Source: CAVQUE01 sp046290435
GTDB lineage: Bacteria > Actinomycetota > Acidimicrobiia > Acidimicrobiales > UBA8592
Assembly: GCA_046290435.1 (NCBI GenBank)
Contig: JBKAGO010000070.1
Location: forward strand, 248,001-312,000
Reading direction: 5' to 3'
DNA length: 64,000 nucleotides
In this document: positions 1 through 8,326 of the stretch, one piece after another
Layout of the letters: each line of letters starts with the position of its first letter
How positions within the stretch are numbered: position 1 is the first letter of the stretch
The notes under the pieces: model-generated
What the model was told of the DNA's origin: nothing
The model's input: the letters and a program-made list of their open reading frames with translations, nothing else
The model's database searches: none
Translations under genes and position numbers: made by a program

Positions 1-336
1 CACAAGCCCACCTACGCCCCGCACATGGACACCGGCGATCACGTGATCATCATCAACGCCGACAAGGTCGTCCTCACCAGCGAGAAGGCCCAGTCGAAGC
101 TGATCCACCGCCACTCCGGCTATCCCGGCGGTCTCAAGACCCAGACCTACGCCGACCTGCTGTCGAAGCGCCCCGCCGAGGCCGTTCGTCGGTCGGTGCG
201 CGGCATGATCCCCAAGAACCGCCTGGGTCGCCAGCAGCTCACCAAGCTGAAGGTGTACGGCGGCCCCACCCATCCCCACGAGGCCCAGAAGCCCCAGCCA
301 CTCGTGCTGGAGCATGCCCGGGCCCGCACCGAGTAA
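1..336 (+). CDS. rplM: 50S ribosomal protein L13 (C-terminal part, cut by window edge)
   Basis: The reading frame is open from base 1, so the start lies outside the window; 111 C-terminal residues are visible. The stretch HMDTGDHVIIINADK, then HRHSGYPGG and the GMIPKNRLGRQ segment are hallmarks of bacterial L13, an early-assembling 23S rRNA-binding protein of the large subunit. It is followed 29 bp later by rpsI, the usual L13-S9 operon pair. The stop is TAA. No anomalies are visible in the part seen. Confidence 0.97.
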   Translation, partial: HKPTYAPHMDTGDHVIIINADKVVLTSEKAQSKLIHRHSGYPGGLKTQTYADLLSKRPAEAVRRSVRGMIPKNRLGRQQLTKLKVYGGPTHPHEAQKPQPLVLEHARARTE

Positions 337-365
337 TCCCGAATTCGAAAGCGCAGCGCCACACC

Positions 366-755
366 ATGACCATGCTTGCCCAGGCCACCGGACGTCGGAA
401 GCGGGCCGTCGCCCGCGTGCGGGTTCGTCCCGGTGACGGTGTCATCACCGTCAACAAGCGGACCGTCGAGGACTACTTCCCCTCCGACACCCACCGCATG
501 ATCCTCACCGAGCCGCTGCGCATCACCCAGACCGACCAGGCCTACGACATCGACGTGTCGCTCCACGGTGGTGGCCCCACCGGCCAGGCCGGCGCCCTGC
601 GCCTCGGTATCGCCCGCTGCCTCGTCGACATCGACCCGGCCATGCGCGAAGAGCTGAAGAAGGCCGGATTCCTCACCCGCGATCCCCGCAAGAAGGAATC
701 CAAGAAGTACGGCCTCAAGAAGGCCCGTAAGGCCCCGCAGTACTCCAAGCGCTGA
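366..755 (+). CDS. rpsI: 30S ribosomal protein S9
   Basis: The product has 129 residues, the normal size for S9. It starts ATGRRKRAVARVRV-like after a short leader, has the central GGGPTGQAGALRLGIARCL segment, and ends in the basic tail with terminal SKR, which in S9 reaches the P-site tRNA in the small subunit. A second in-frame ATG two codons downstream (372) is an equally possible start. There is no strong Shine-Dalgarno sequence, and co-transcription with rplM is likely. Downstream is a 65-bp gap before glmM. Confidence 0.97.
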   Translation: MTMLAQATGRRKRAVARVRVRPGDGVITVNKRTVEDYFPSDTHRMILTEPLRITQTDQAYDIDVSLHGGGPTGQAGALRLGIARCLVDIDPAMREELKKAGFLTRDPRKKESKKYGLKKARKAPQYSKR

Positions 756-820
756 CCTGCCCGACCCGGGCGGCATCACCCATCGCCCGGCGCCCGGTGC
801 GTCGCTACCCTTAGGACCCG

Positions 821-2209
821 ATGGCCCTCTCCTTCGGTACCGACGGCATCCGCGGCCGCGCCCACGACCAGCTCACCGTCGACCACGTCGCCCGCATTGC
901 GCGTGCGGCCGGTCGTGTGCTCGGCGCATCGGCGGTCGCCATCGGACGCGACACCCGCGAATCCGGCCCTGTGTTCGTCAACGCTCTCGCCCGTGGTTTC
1001 GGCGAGGTCGGCGTCGAGTCCTGGGATCTCGGTATCGCTCCCACCCCGGCGGTGGCCCACGCGGCAGCAGCCCACGGCGTCATCGGTGCGGTCGTGTCGG
1101 CGTCGCACAACCCGTGGCACGACAACGGCATCAAGATCTTCGCCCCGGGGGGCCGCAAGCTCACCGACGCCCAGCAGGCCGCCCTCGAAGCCGAGCTCGC
1201 CGCTGACGACGACCACGCCGACAGCCACACCGATCCCGGATCCACCGACGGCGACGCCGGCCCGGCGGCAGCGGTGGTTCGCCACGAACTGGTCGACGAC
1301 TACGTCGACGCCTGCATGGCCGCCATCGACGGCGGCACCCTCGCCGGCCTCCACGTTGTGGCCGACACCGCCAACGGGGCGGCCTCGGCCGTGGCCGGAC
1401 CGGCCCTGGCTCGCGTCGGCGCCTCGGTCGATGTCATCTGCGATGTGCCCGATGGGCGCAACATCAACGAGGCCTGCGGCTCCACCGACATGAGCTCGCT
1501 CTGCGCCGAGGTCGTGGCCCGCGGCGCCGACCTCGGTCTGGCCTTCGACGGCGACGCCGACCGGCTCCTCGCCGTCGACCACCGGGGCCGCATCGTCGAC
1601 GGCGACCACATCATCGCCATCTGCGCCCGCGATCTGCGTGATCGAGGCCTGCTGGTCGACGACACCGTCGTGGTCACCGTCATGACCAACCTGGGCTTCC
1701 GCCTGGCCATGGCCGAGGCCGGCATCGCCGTGCACGAGACCCCCGTCGGCGACCGCCACGTGCTCGAGGCGCTCGAGACCTACGGCTGGAGCCTTGGCGG
1801 CGAACAGTCGGGCCACATCATCTTCGCCGACCGGGCGCCCACCGGCGACGCCCTGCTCACCGCAGTGCTGCTCTGCGACGTCGTGGTCCGCAGTGGCCGC
1901 ACCGTCGCCGACCTGGCTGCCGAGGCGATGACCCAGCTGCCCCAGCAGCTCCGCAGCGTCACCGTCGCCGACGGGCCCGCCGCAGCCATGGAACGGGTCG
2001 CTCCGGTGATCGCCGCGGTGCAGGCCGACCTGGGCGAGACCGGCCGGCTGCTCGTACGCCCATCGGGTACCGAACCGCTGGTGCGGGTCATGGCCGAAGC
2101 CCCCGAGCAGGCCATCGCCGACGCCGCCGTGGCCACCGTCGTGGCCGCGCTGGGGTCAGACCCCGCTTTCCCGCTTTCTCCGGGGCGGCAAGCCCCGGAT
2201 GTCCACTGA
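821..2209 (+). CDS. glmM: Phosphoglucosamine mutase
   Basis: Converts glucosamine-6-phosphate to glucosamine-1-phosphate for UDP-GlcNAc and peptidoglycan synthesis in the cytoplasm. The four alpha-phosphohexomutase signatures are present in order: the phosphoserine loop SASHNPWHDNG near residue 94, the metal loop FDGDADR near 243, the sugar loop GEQSGH near 326 and the phosphate-binding RPSGTEPLVRVMAEA near 412. At 462 residues it is slightly long. The excess is at the end: residues from about 444 on (SDPAFPLSPGRQAPDVH) are translated from the left arm and loop of a large inverted repeat, so the native C-terminus has been replaced or extended by it. A TACCCT hexamer at 806-811 may be its own -10. 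It is followed by glmS, the preceding step of the pathway. Confidence 0.95.
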   Translation: MALSFGTDGIRGRAHDQLTVDHVARIARAAGRVLGASAVAIGRDTRESGPVFVNALARGFGEVGVESWDLGIAPTPAVAHAAAAHGVIGAVVSASHNPWHDNGIKIFAPGGRKLTDAQQAALEAELAADDDHADSHTDPGSTDGDAGPAAAVVRHELVDDYVDACMAAIDGGTLAGLHVVADTANGAASAVAGPALARVGASVDVICDVPDGRNINEACGSTDMSSLCAEVVARGADLGLAFDGDADRLLAVDHRGRIVDGDHIIAICARDLRDRGLLVDDTVVVTVMTNLGFRLAMAEAGIAVHETPVGDRHVLEALETYGWSLGGEQSGHIIFADRAPTGDALLTAVLLCDVVVRSGRTVADLAAEAMTQLPQQLRSVTVADGPAAAMERVAPVIAAVQADLGETGRLLVRPSGTEPLVRVMAEAPEQAIADAAVATVVAALGSDPAFPLSPGRQAPDVH

Positions 2210-2243
2210 GCGACAGAAAGCGGGAAAGCGGGGTCTGACCCCA
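2151..2243. repeat. Large inverted repeat, copy 1 of the GGGTCA family (inside glmM 3' end)
   Basis: Perfect 29-bp arms (2151-2179 and 2215-2243; the left arm begins TGGGGTCAGACCCCGC) flank a 35-bp loop that itself contains the small hairpin CCGGGGC-GGCAA-GCCCCGG. The glmM stop codon (2207-2209) lies in the loop. The arms share the GGGTCA start and an internal CTTTC with the elements at 61172 and 62740. As RNA it would also be a strong hairpin between glmM and glmS. It resembles REP-like or non-autonomous mobile palindromes; no transposase is in the window. Confidence 0.9.
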
Positions 2244-2306
2244 TTGGTTCACGGACGTGCCCGACCTGCCGATGGGAGTCAGGACCATCGTGCGGGAGCC
2301 ACTCAG

Positions 2307-2312
2307 TAGACT
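2307..2312 (+). promoter_or_regulatory. Candidate -10 hexamer for glmS
   Basis: TAGACT fits the actinobacterial TANNNT pattern and lies 45 bp before the GTG start, just beyond the hairpin that ends glmM. No convincing -35 is visible. It would give glmS its own transcript with a leader of about 40 nt. Confidence 0.3.
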
Positions 2313-2357
2313 CGCACCCTCGCTCTCGACCGGCCCATCAGGGAGGCTGTGACACCC

Positions 2358-5300
2358 GTGTGTGGCATCGTTGCGATCGTTCGTCGTCGACCGACCCGGT
2401 CGGCACCGGGCTCCGAGGAGCTCCTCGCCCTCGCCCCCGATCTGGCCATCCTGCCGAGCGACGCCGATGGCCTCGCCGCGGTGGCCGACGACCTCGACAC
2501 CCTCGACGCGCTCCTGCGTGGCGTTCCCGGTGTCCAGGCGTTGCTCGCCGACGCCGACACCACCGCAGCGCTGGCCCAGCGCATGGCGGTGCTCGAGAAG
2601 GCCATCGCCGAGCTCGAGGCCATCCTCGACACCCGGGCGTCGTCGGAGATGCTCGAAGCCGTCAACGCGCAGCTGCTGCGGGTCAAAGACGGCGTATGGG
2701 CCATCGGGCGCGACCGCATCCGCACCGCCCGTGCCGTCGACGACCTCTGCGGCGGCCTGCGCTCGGCTGCTGCGCTCGACGCGTTCACCTCGGTCCAGGA
2801 GGCCCTGTCGGCCCTCGATCGCCTCGAGGTCCGCGGCCGCGACTCCGCAGGCCTGCACCTGCTGGTGCGCTCGCACGGCCTCGATCTCGATGCCCCGGCC
2901 ATGGCGGCGACCATCGCGGCCCGTGCCGCCGACCCCCACTTCGGCTCGAACTCGGTCCGTACCGCCGACGGGCACCTGAGCTTCGTCTACAAGGCCGCCG
3001 CCGAGATCGGTGAGCTCGGCGACAACATGCGCCACCTGCGCTCGCTGATCCGTGCCGACGACCTGTTGCATCAGGCTCTCGCGGGCGACGACGCCAGCGT
3101 CATCGTGTTGGGCCACACCCGGTGGGCCAGCGTCGGGATCATCTCCGAACCCAACGCGCACCCCCTCAACTCCGAGCGCCACGACGGCGACGCCTGCCCG
3201 TACGTCACCGCCGCGCTCAACGGCGACGTCGACAACTTCGCCGACCTGCGGGCCACCGAGGCTCTGTCGATCGCCCCGGCCATCACCACCGACGCCAAGG
3301 TGATCCCCGCCCTGATGGGCAAGCACCTGGCCGCCGCGGGCGAGCGCACCGAGCTCACCGGCATCGACGAGGCGTTCCGGCGCACCGTCGCCGCGCTCGA
3401 GGGATCCGTCGCCATCGCCGCATCGGCCGCAGCGTCGCCCAACCGGCTGCACCTGGCGCTGCGTGGCAGCGGTCAGGCCCTGTACGTCGGTCTGGCCGAG
3501 GACGCCTACATCGTCGCCAGCGAGCCCTACGGCGTCGTCGAGCTCACCCCGCGCTTCCTGCGGATGGACGGCGAGACCCCGGGCAACCTCGACAACCCCA
3601 CCGCCAGCCGCGGCCAGATGGTGTCGCTCGACGGCGCCGACGCCGGCGAGCTCGCCGGCATCCGCCGTGTCGCCTACGACGGTACCGAGCTCGCCGTCAC
3701 CGACGCCGACGTCGCCACTGCCGAGATCACCACCCGCGACATCGACCGTGGTGACTACCCCCACTTCCTGTTGAAGGAGATCTCCGAGGCGCCCCGGTCG
3801 TTCCGCAAGACCCTGCGGGGCAAGCTGACCGAGCGCGACGGGCGCCTCGAGGTACGCCTCGGCGCCCAGACCATCGCCGACGACCTCCGGGCCCGCCTGG
3901 CTGCCGGCGAGATCCGCCGGGTCGCCGTCATCGGACAGGGGACCGCTGCGGTGGCCGGCCAGAGCCTGGCGCTCATCCTCGATCGTGAGACCGGCGGGCG
4001 GCTGCGGGTCGAGGCCCTCCCGGCCACCGAGATGTCGGGCTTCCACCTGCGTTCGGACATGTCCGACACGCTGGCCATCGCCATCAGCCAGTCCGGCACC
4101 ACCACCGACACCAACCGCACGGTCGACCTGCTGCGTGCCCGTGGCGCGTCGGTCGTGGCCATCGTCAACCGCCGCAACAGCGACCTGTGCGACAAATCCG
4201 ACGGGGTGCTCTACACCTCCGACGGTCGTGATGTCGAGATGAGCGTGGCATCGACCAAGGCGTTCTACTCCCAGATCGCGGCCGGGGCGCTGCTGGCCGT
4301 CGCGGTCGCCGACATCGTCGCCGGCAGCTCCGAAGGCGCCGATCCGGCAGGCCGCCAGCGCCTCCTGGAGTCGCTGCGCGAGCTCCCCGCGGCGATGGAG
4401 AAGGTGATCACCATGCGCGGCGCCATCGGCCGCGCCGCTGCCGAGTTCGCGCCGTCGCGGCGCTACTGGGCCATCGTCGGCAACGGCCCCAACGTGGTCG
4501 CCGCACGCGAGATCCGGATCAAGCTCTCCGAGCTCTGCTACAAGTCCATCGCCGCTGACTCCACCGAGGACAAGAAGCACATCGACCTCTCGTCGGAGCC
4601 GATGATCCTGGTGTGCGCGGCAGGTCTGACGGGCTCGACCGCCAGCGACGTCGCCAAGGAGGTCGCCATCTACCGCGCCCACAAGGCGGCGCCCATCGTC
4701 GTCGCCGACGAGGGCGCGTCGTATCCGGCGGCGCTGCACCAGATCTCGGTGCCGTCGGTCGATCCGGCCCTCGCGTTCGTGCTGTCCACCGTCGTGGGGC
4801 ACCTGTTCGGCTACGAGGCGGCCCTGTCCATCGATGCCCAGGCGCACCCGCTGCGGGCCACCCGTGCCGCCATCGAGGGTGCCGTGTCGAAGGATCCCGA
4901 CCTCACCGGCGAGGCGATCCTGGCGGAGCTGGCCCCGTCCATCGCCCAGCATGCGCAGCGGTTCATGGACGGGTTGCGACGGGGCGACTACAACGGCCAC
5001 CTCGAGGCGTCCACCGCCACCCGAGTGGCGACGCTGTTCCGGTATGCCGGCAACACCATTCCGCTGGAGTCCTACCAGAGTGATTTCGGCAAGGTCGGCA
5101 CGCCGGCCACGGTGCTCGAAGATCTCACCGCCGCGCTCACCCAGGGCATCGAGGAGCTCACCCGACCCGTCGACGCCATCAAGCATCAGGCCAAGACGGT
5201 CACCGTCGGCATCTCGCGCTCGGACGAGGAGCTCATCGAGATCGGCCTGGTCAAGGAACTGCTGGCCGCAGGGGCGCCCCGCGACCGCCTGACCTACAAG

Positions 5301-5789
5301 ACGCTGCGGACGTTGGCGTCGCTCGACCCGGCGATCGATCAGGTCATCGGGTTCACCCGGTACCGCATCGAGGGTTCGGTGCAGGGCGACGCACAGCTGT
5401 CGATCACCGATCGTGGCGGTGTTGCCCGCGACCTGCCGTCGCGCGTCGATCGCGACCCGGCCCTGCGCGGCAGCAAGCACCTGGTGGCCTCCGAGAAGGA
5501 GATCCTGGTGACGATGGGTCGGCGCGACGGCCGCACCGTGGTGATCGTGCCCGAGATCAAGGACGGCCAGAGTGTCGGCTTGACCCTGATGCACGTGCGC
5601 CTGCCCGAGTTCCTCGACGCCACGGTGGCCCGCGGCGTCCTGCAGGGCTACCGCAACCGCTACTCGGGTCTCCGGGACTTCGTCACCGAGACCGAGCCGA
5701 CCTTCCGCGAAGACGTCCTGGCCACGGTCCCCACCATCGACCTGCTGGCCCGCCCCGTCACCGTCCTCGCCGAGCACTGGACGGCCTGA
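2358..5789 (+). CDS. glmS: Divergent, very long glutamine-fructose-6-phosphate aminotransferase
   Basis: GlmS makes glucosamine-6-phosphate from fructose-6-phosphate and glutamine. The start is set at GTG 2358, not the GTG 9 bp upstream, because the N-terminal nucleophile Cys must follow Met (M-C-GIVAIV) and the GGGAGG at 2341 is then well spaced. At 1143 residues it is almost twice the usual ~610. Order: Cys2; a helical insert of about 130 residues; RGRDSAG near 160; GHTRWAS near 252; NGDVDN near 288; a first SIS domain (FLLKEISEAP, then SQSGTTTDTNRT near 578); a second SIS domain from about 700 with a non-canonical EDKKH in place of the usual KHGP region; KHQAKTVTVG near 946, matching the family's normal C-terminal loop; and then almost 200 extra residues of unknown role. 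The glmM context supports the function. Kinetics and specificity could differ from classical GlmS. Confidence 0.85.
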   Translation: MCGIVAIVRRRPTRSAPGSEELLALAPDLAILPSDADGLAAVADDLDTLDALLRGVPGVQALLADADTTAALAQRMAVLEKAIAELEAILDTRASSEMLEAVNAQLLRVKDGVWAIGRDRIRTARAVDDLCGGLRSAAALDAFTSVQEALSALDRLEVRGRDSAGLHLLVRSHGLDLDAPAMAATIAARAADPHFGSNSVRTADGHLSFVYKAAAEIGELGDNMRHLRSLIRADDLLHQALAGDDASVIVLGHTRWASVGIISEPNAHPLNSERHDGDACPYVTAALNGDVDNFADLRATEALSIAPAITTDAKVIPALMGKHLAAAGERTELTGIDEAFRRTVAALEGSVAIAASAAASPNRLHLALRGSGQALYVGLAEDAYIVASEPYGVVELTPRFLRMDGETPGNLDNPTASRGQMVSLDGADAGELAGIRRVAYDGTELAVTDADVATAEITTRDIDRGDYPHFLLKEISEAPRSFRKTLRGKLTERDGRLEVRLGAQTIADDLRARLAAGEIRRVAVIGQGTAAVAGQSLALILDRETGGRLRVEALPATEMSGFHLRSDMSDTLAIAISQSGTTTDTNRTVDLLRARGASVVAIVNRRNSDLCDKSDGVLYTSDGRDVEMSVASTKAFYSQIAAGALLAVAVADIVAGSSEGADPAGRQRLLESLRELPAAMEKVITMRGAIGRAAAEFAPSRRYWAIVGNGPNVVAAREIRIKLSELCYKSIAADSTEDKKHIDLSSEPMILVCAAGLTGSTASDVAKEVAIYRAHKAAPIVVADEGASYPAALHQISVPSVDPALAFVLSTVVGHLFGYEAALSIDAQAHPLRATRAAIEGAVSKDPDLTGEAILAELAPSIAQHAQRFMDGLRRGDYNGHLEASTATRVATLFRYAGNTIPLESYQSDFGKVGTPATVLEDLTAALTQGIEELTRPVDAIKHQAKTVTVGISRSDEELIEIGLVKELLAAGAPRDRLTYKTLRTLASLDPAIDQVIGFTRYRIEGSVQGDAQLSITDRGGVARDLPSRVDRDPALRGSKHLVASEKEILVTMGRRDGRTVVIVPEIKDGQSVGLTLMHVRLPEFLDATVARGVLQGYRNRYSGLRDFVTETEPTFREDVLATVPTIDLLARPVTVLAEHWTA

Positions 5790-5843
5790 GCCGTTCGCGC
5801 CCCGGTCTCGTCGGCCGGGTGTTGAAAGCCCCGGCTCGGGGCA

Positions 5844-5849
5844 CAGACT
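5844..5849 (+). promoter_or_regulatory. Candidate leaderless -10 (CAGACT) for nnr
   Basis: The hexamer ends 7 nt before ATG 5857 and no Shine-Dalgarno is present, so transcription could begin at or next to the start codon. Confidence 0.4.
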
Positions 5850-5856
5850 GGGGGTC

Positions 5857-7200
5857 ATGATCCCCATCGTCACGCCCGACGAGATGGCCGCCGTCGACGC
5901 GGCCGCCCCCGAGCCCGTCGAGGTGCTCATCGATCGTGCCGGCGCGGCGCTGGCGTGGCACGTGCGCGCCCTGCTGGGCGGCACCTACGGGCGCCGCATC
6001 GTCGTGGTGGCCGGTCCGGGCAACAACGGCGCCGACGGCCGGGTCGCGGCGCGGCGCCTGGCGCGCTGGGGTGCCTGCGTCACCGTCATCGACGGCACCG
6101 ACGCGCCGGAAGCGCTGCCCGCGGCCGACCTCGTCGTCGACGCCGCCTTCGGCACCGGTCTCAGCCGGCCCTATACACCGCCGGCCACCGATGCGCCGGT
6201 GCTGGCGGTGGACATCGTGTCGGGGGTGTCGGGCCTCACCGGCGAGCGCCTCGGCGCGCCGCAGGCGGCGATCGCCACCGTCACCTTCCAGGCGCTCAAG
6301 CCCGGCCTCGTCTTCGGTGTCGGAGCCGAGCTGTCGGGCGACATCGCCGTGGTCGACCTCGGCCTCGACGTGTCGGGCGCACGGGCGCACCTGGTCGAAC
6401 CCGCCGATGTCGCCGCATGGTGGCCGCGTCGTGCGGCCGACTCCCACAAGTGGAAGTCGGCGTGTTGGATCATCGCCGGTTCGGAGTCGATGACGGGCGC
6501 CGCCACCCTCGCCGCCTCCGCTGCGGCCCGAGCCGGATCCGGCTACGTACGCCTCAGTGTTCCCGGCGTCGACGGCGTCGGCCCCATCGAGACGGTTGCG
6601 CACCCGCTGCCCCAGAAGGGGTGGGGCGGCATGCTCGACGGCATCGAACGGTTCGGGTCTCTCGTCATCGGCCCTGGCCTGGGACGCAGCCCCTGGGCGG
6701 CATCGTGTGTTCGTGAGGTCCTTCGGAACTCTCCCATACCCGCTGTCGTCGACGGCGACGGCCTGAACGCTGTCGCCGGGGATCTCGGCAGCCTGAGCGA
6801 GTGCGTGACGATGCCGGTCCTCACCCCCCACGACGGCGAGTTCGAGACCCTCGCCGGCCGGCGTCCCGGCGCCGACCGCCTCGCTGCGGCACGCGACCTG
6901 GCGGCCGAGGCCGGCGCCGTGATCCTGCTGAAGGGCCCCGCCACCGTCGTCGCCCACCCCGACGGCGACGTCCTCGTCTCGACGAGCGGCGACCAGCGCC
7001 TGGCGACCGCAGGGTCGGGCGACGTGCTCTCGGGGATCATCGGTGCGCTGCTCGCCCAGGGACTCGACCCGTTCCGTGCAGCGGCCGCAGGCGCCTGGGT
7101 CCACGGCCGTGCCGCCGAGTGTGCGCCGCGCCATGGCATGGTTGCCTCCGACCTTTTGACCACCCTGCCGGAGGTGCTGGATGCGACCCACCTGGGCTGA
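5857..7200 (+). CDS. nnr: Bifunctional NAD(P)HX epimerase / ADP-dependent dehydratase
   Basis: Repairs hydrated NADH and NADPH: the N-terminal YjeF domain epimerises NAD(P)HX and the C-terminal ribokinase-like domain dehydrates it using ADP. The N-domain shows PGNNGADG near residue 56 and an FGTGLSRP-like loop. The C-domain begins at ADSHKWKSA near 205, with HDGEFETLAG and the nucleotide-binding AGSGDVLSGIIGALLAQG near 387. At 447 residues it is a normal fused length. Its last 20 bp overlap the alr start, implying translational coupling, and the nnr-alr neighbourhood is conserved in actinobacteria. Confidence 0.93.
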   Translation: MIPIVTPDEMAAVDAAAPEPVEVLIDRAGAALAWHVRALLGGTYGRRIVVVAGPGNNGADGRVAARRLARWGACVTVIDGTDAPEALPAADLVVDAAFGTGLSRPYTPPATDAPVLAVDIVSGVSGLTGERLGAPQAAIATVTFQALKPGLVFGVGAELSGDIAVVDLGLDVSGARAHLVEPADVAAWWPRRAADSHKWKSACWIIAGSESMTGAATLAASAAARAGSGYVRLSVPGVDGVGPIETVAHPLPQKGWGGMLDGIERFGSLVIGPGLGRSPWAASCVREVLRNSPIPAVVDGDGLNAVAGDLGSLSECVTMPVLTPHDGEFETLAGRRPGADRLAAARDLAAEAGAVILLKGPATVVAHPDGDVLVSTSGDQRLATAGSGDVLSGIIGALLAQGLDPFRAAAAGAWVHGRAAECAPRHGMVASDLLTTLPEVLDATHLG

Positions 7201-8287
7201 CATCGATCTGGGCGCCGTCGCCCACAACGTCGCCACGCTCGCCGCAGCCGCCGACCCCGCGCTCGTCTGTGCGGTGGTCAAGGCCGACGGCTACGGCCAC
7301 GGCGCCGTCCCCGTCGCGCGCGCAGCCATCGACGCCGGTGCCTCCTGGCTCGCCGTCGCGTTGGTCGAAGAGGGCCGGATCCTGCGCAACGCAGGCGTCC
7401 GTGTGCCCATCCTGTTGCTCTCCGAACCGCGACCCCACGAGATGATCGAGGTCGTCGAGTTCGGCCTCACGCCGACGGTGTACAGCGGCGAGGGCCTGGC
7501 CGCAGCCGCCGCAGCCGCCGCCCAGAAGGCCGTCTCGCTCGACGTGCACCTGAAGATCGACACCGGGATGCACCGCGTCGGCGCGAAGCCTCGCGACGCA
7601 GTGGCGCTCGCACAGGCCATCGTCGACCGGGACTGCCTCGAGCTCCAGGGCGTGTGGACGCACTGCGCCATCGCCGACGTTCCCGACGACCCCTATACCG
7701 ACACCCAGCTCGACCTCTTCGACGACATCGTCGCCTCGATGGCCGAGACGGGCCTGCGGCCTCCGCTCGTCCACGCCGCCAACTCGGCCGTTGCCATGGC
7801 CCATCCCCGGGGCCGCTACGACATGGTGCGGTGTGGCATCGCGGTCTACGGGCTGCCTCCCTCGCCGGCCCTCGACGGCTGCCTGCCGCTCCAGCCCGTC
7901 ATGCGGCTGCGCTCGCAGGTGTCGTTCGTGAAGCGCATCGAGGCCGGCGAACGCGTCTCGTACGGCCTCACGTGGGCGGCCCCGAAGAAGACCCGCGTCG
8001 CCACGGTGCCGATCGGTTACGCCGATGGCATCCGGCGTTCGTCGGGACGCCTCGGCGGCGAGGTGCTGATCGGTGGGGTGCGCATGCCCATCGTCGGCAC
8101 CGTCACCATGGATCAGCTCCTCGTCGACTGCGGCGACCATGAGGTCCGTGCCGGCGACGAGGTCGTCCTGATCGGCGCGCAGGGCGACGACGAGATCACC
8201 GCCGACGAGTGGGCCGAGCGCCTGGGCACCATCAACTACGAGGTCGTCTGCGACATCGAGAGTCGTGTCAAGCGCCGGTATCTCTGA
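7181..8287 (+). CDS. alr: Alanine racemase
   Basis: PLP-dependent interconversion of L- and D-alanine for peptidoglycan. The PLP-lysine motif VKADGYGHG is at about residue 33, the second catalytic Tyr lies in RVSYGLTW near 261, and GYADGIRR and GTVTMDQ follow as in the family. The product has 368 residues. The start ATG lies within the end of nnr and is preceded by CCGGAGGTGCTGG, a good ribosome-binding site. The first residues (RPTWADIDLGAVAHN) match the family N-terminus, so the start is secure. Confidence 0.96.
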   Translation: MRPTWADIDLGAVAHNVATLAAAADPALVCAVVKADGYGHGAVPVARAAIDAGASWLAVALVEEGRILRNAGVRVPILLLSEPRPHEMIEVVEFGLTPTVYSGEGLAAAAAAAAQKAVSLDVHLKIDTGMHRVGAKPRDAVALAQAIVDRDCLELQGVWTHCAIADVPDDPYTDTQLDLFDDIVASMAETGLRPPLVHAANSAVAMAHPRGRYDMVRCGIAVYGLPPSPALDGCLPLQPVMRLRSQVSFVKRIEAGERVSYGLTWAAPKKTRVATVPIGYADGIRRSSGRLGGEVLIGGVRMPIVGTVTMDQLLVDCGDHEVRAGDEVVLIGAQGDDEITADEWAERLGTINYEVVCDIESRVKRRYL

Positions 8288-8326
8288 GCCGGACCTGCCG
8301 TCATCGGCGAACCGGCCCGGCCGGCG

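Noticed and set aside
2088..5984. A 1298-codon open frame antisense to glmS
   Set aside because: High GC at third codon positions keeps antisense frames open. The translation is low in hydrophobic cores, rich in Gly/Arg/Asp, has no motif, and the plus-strand glmS is unambiguous.
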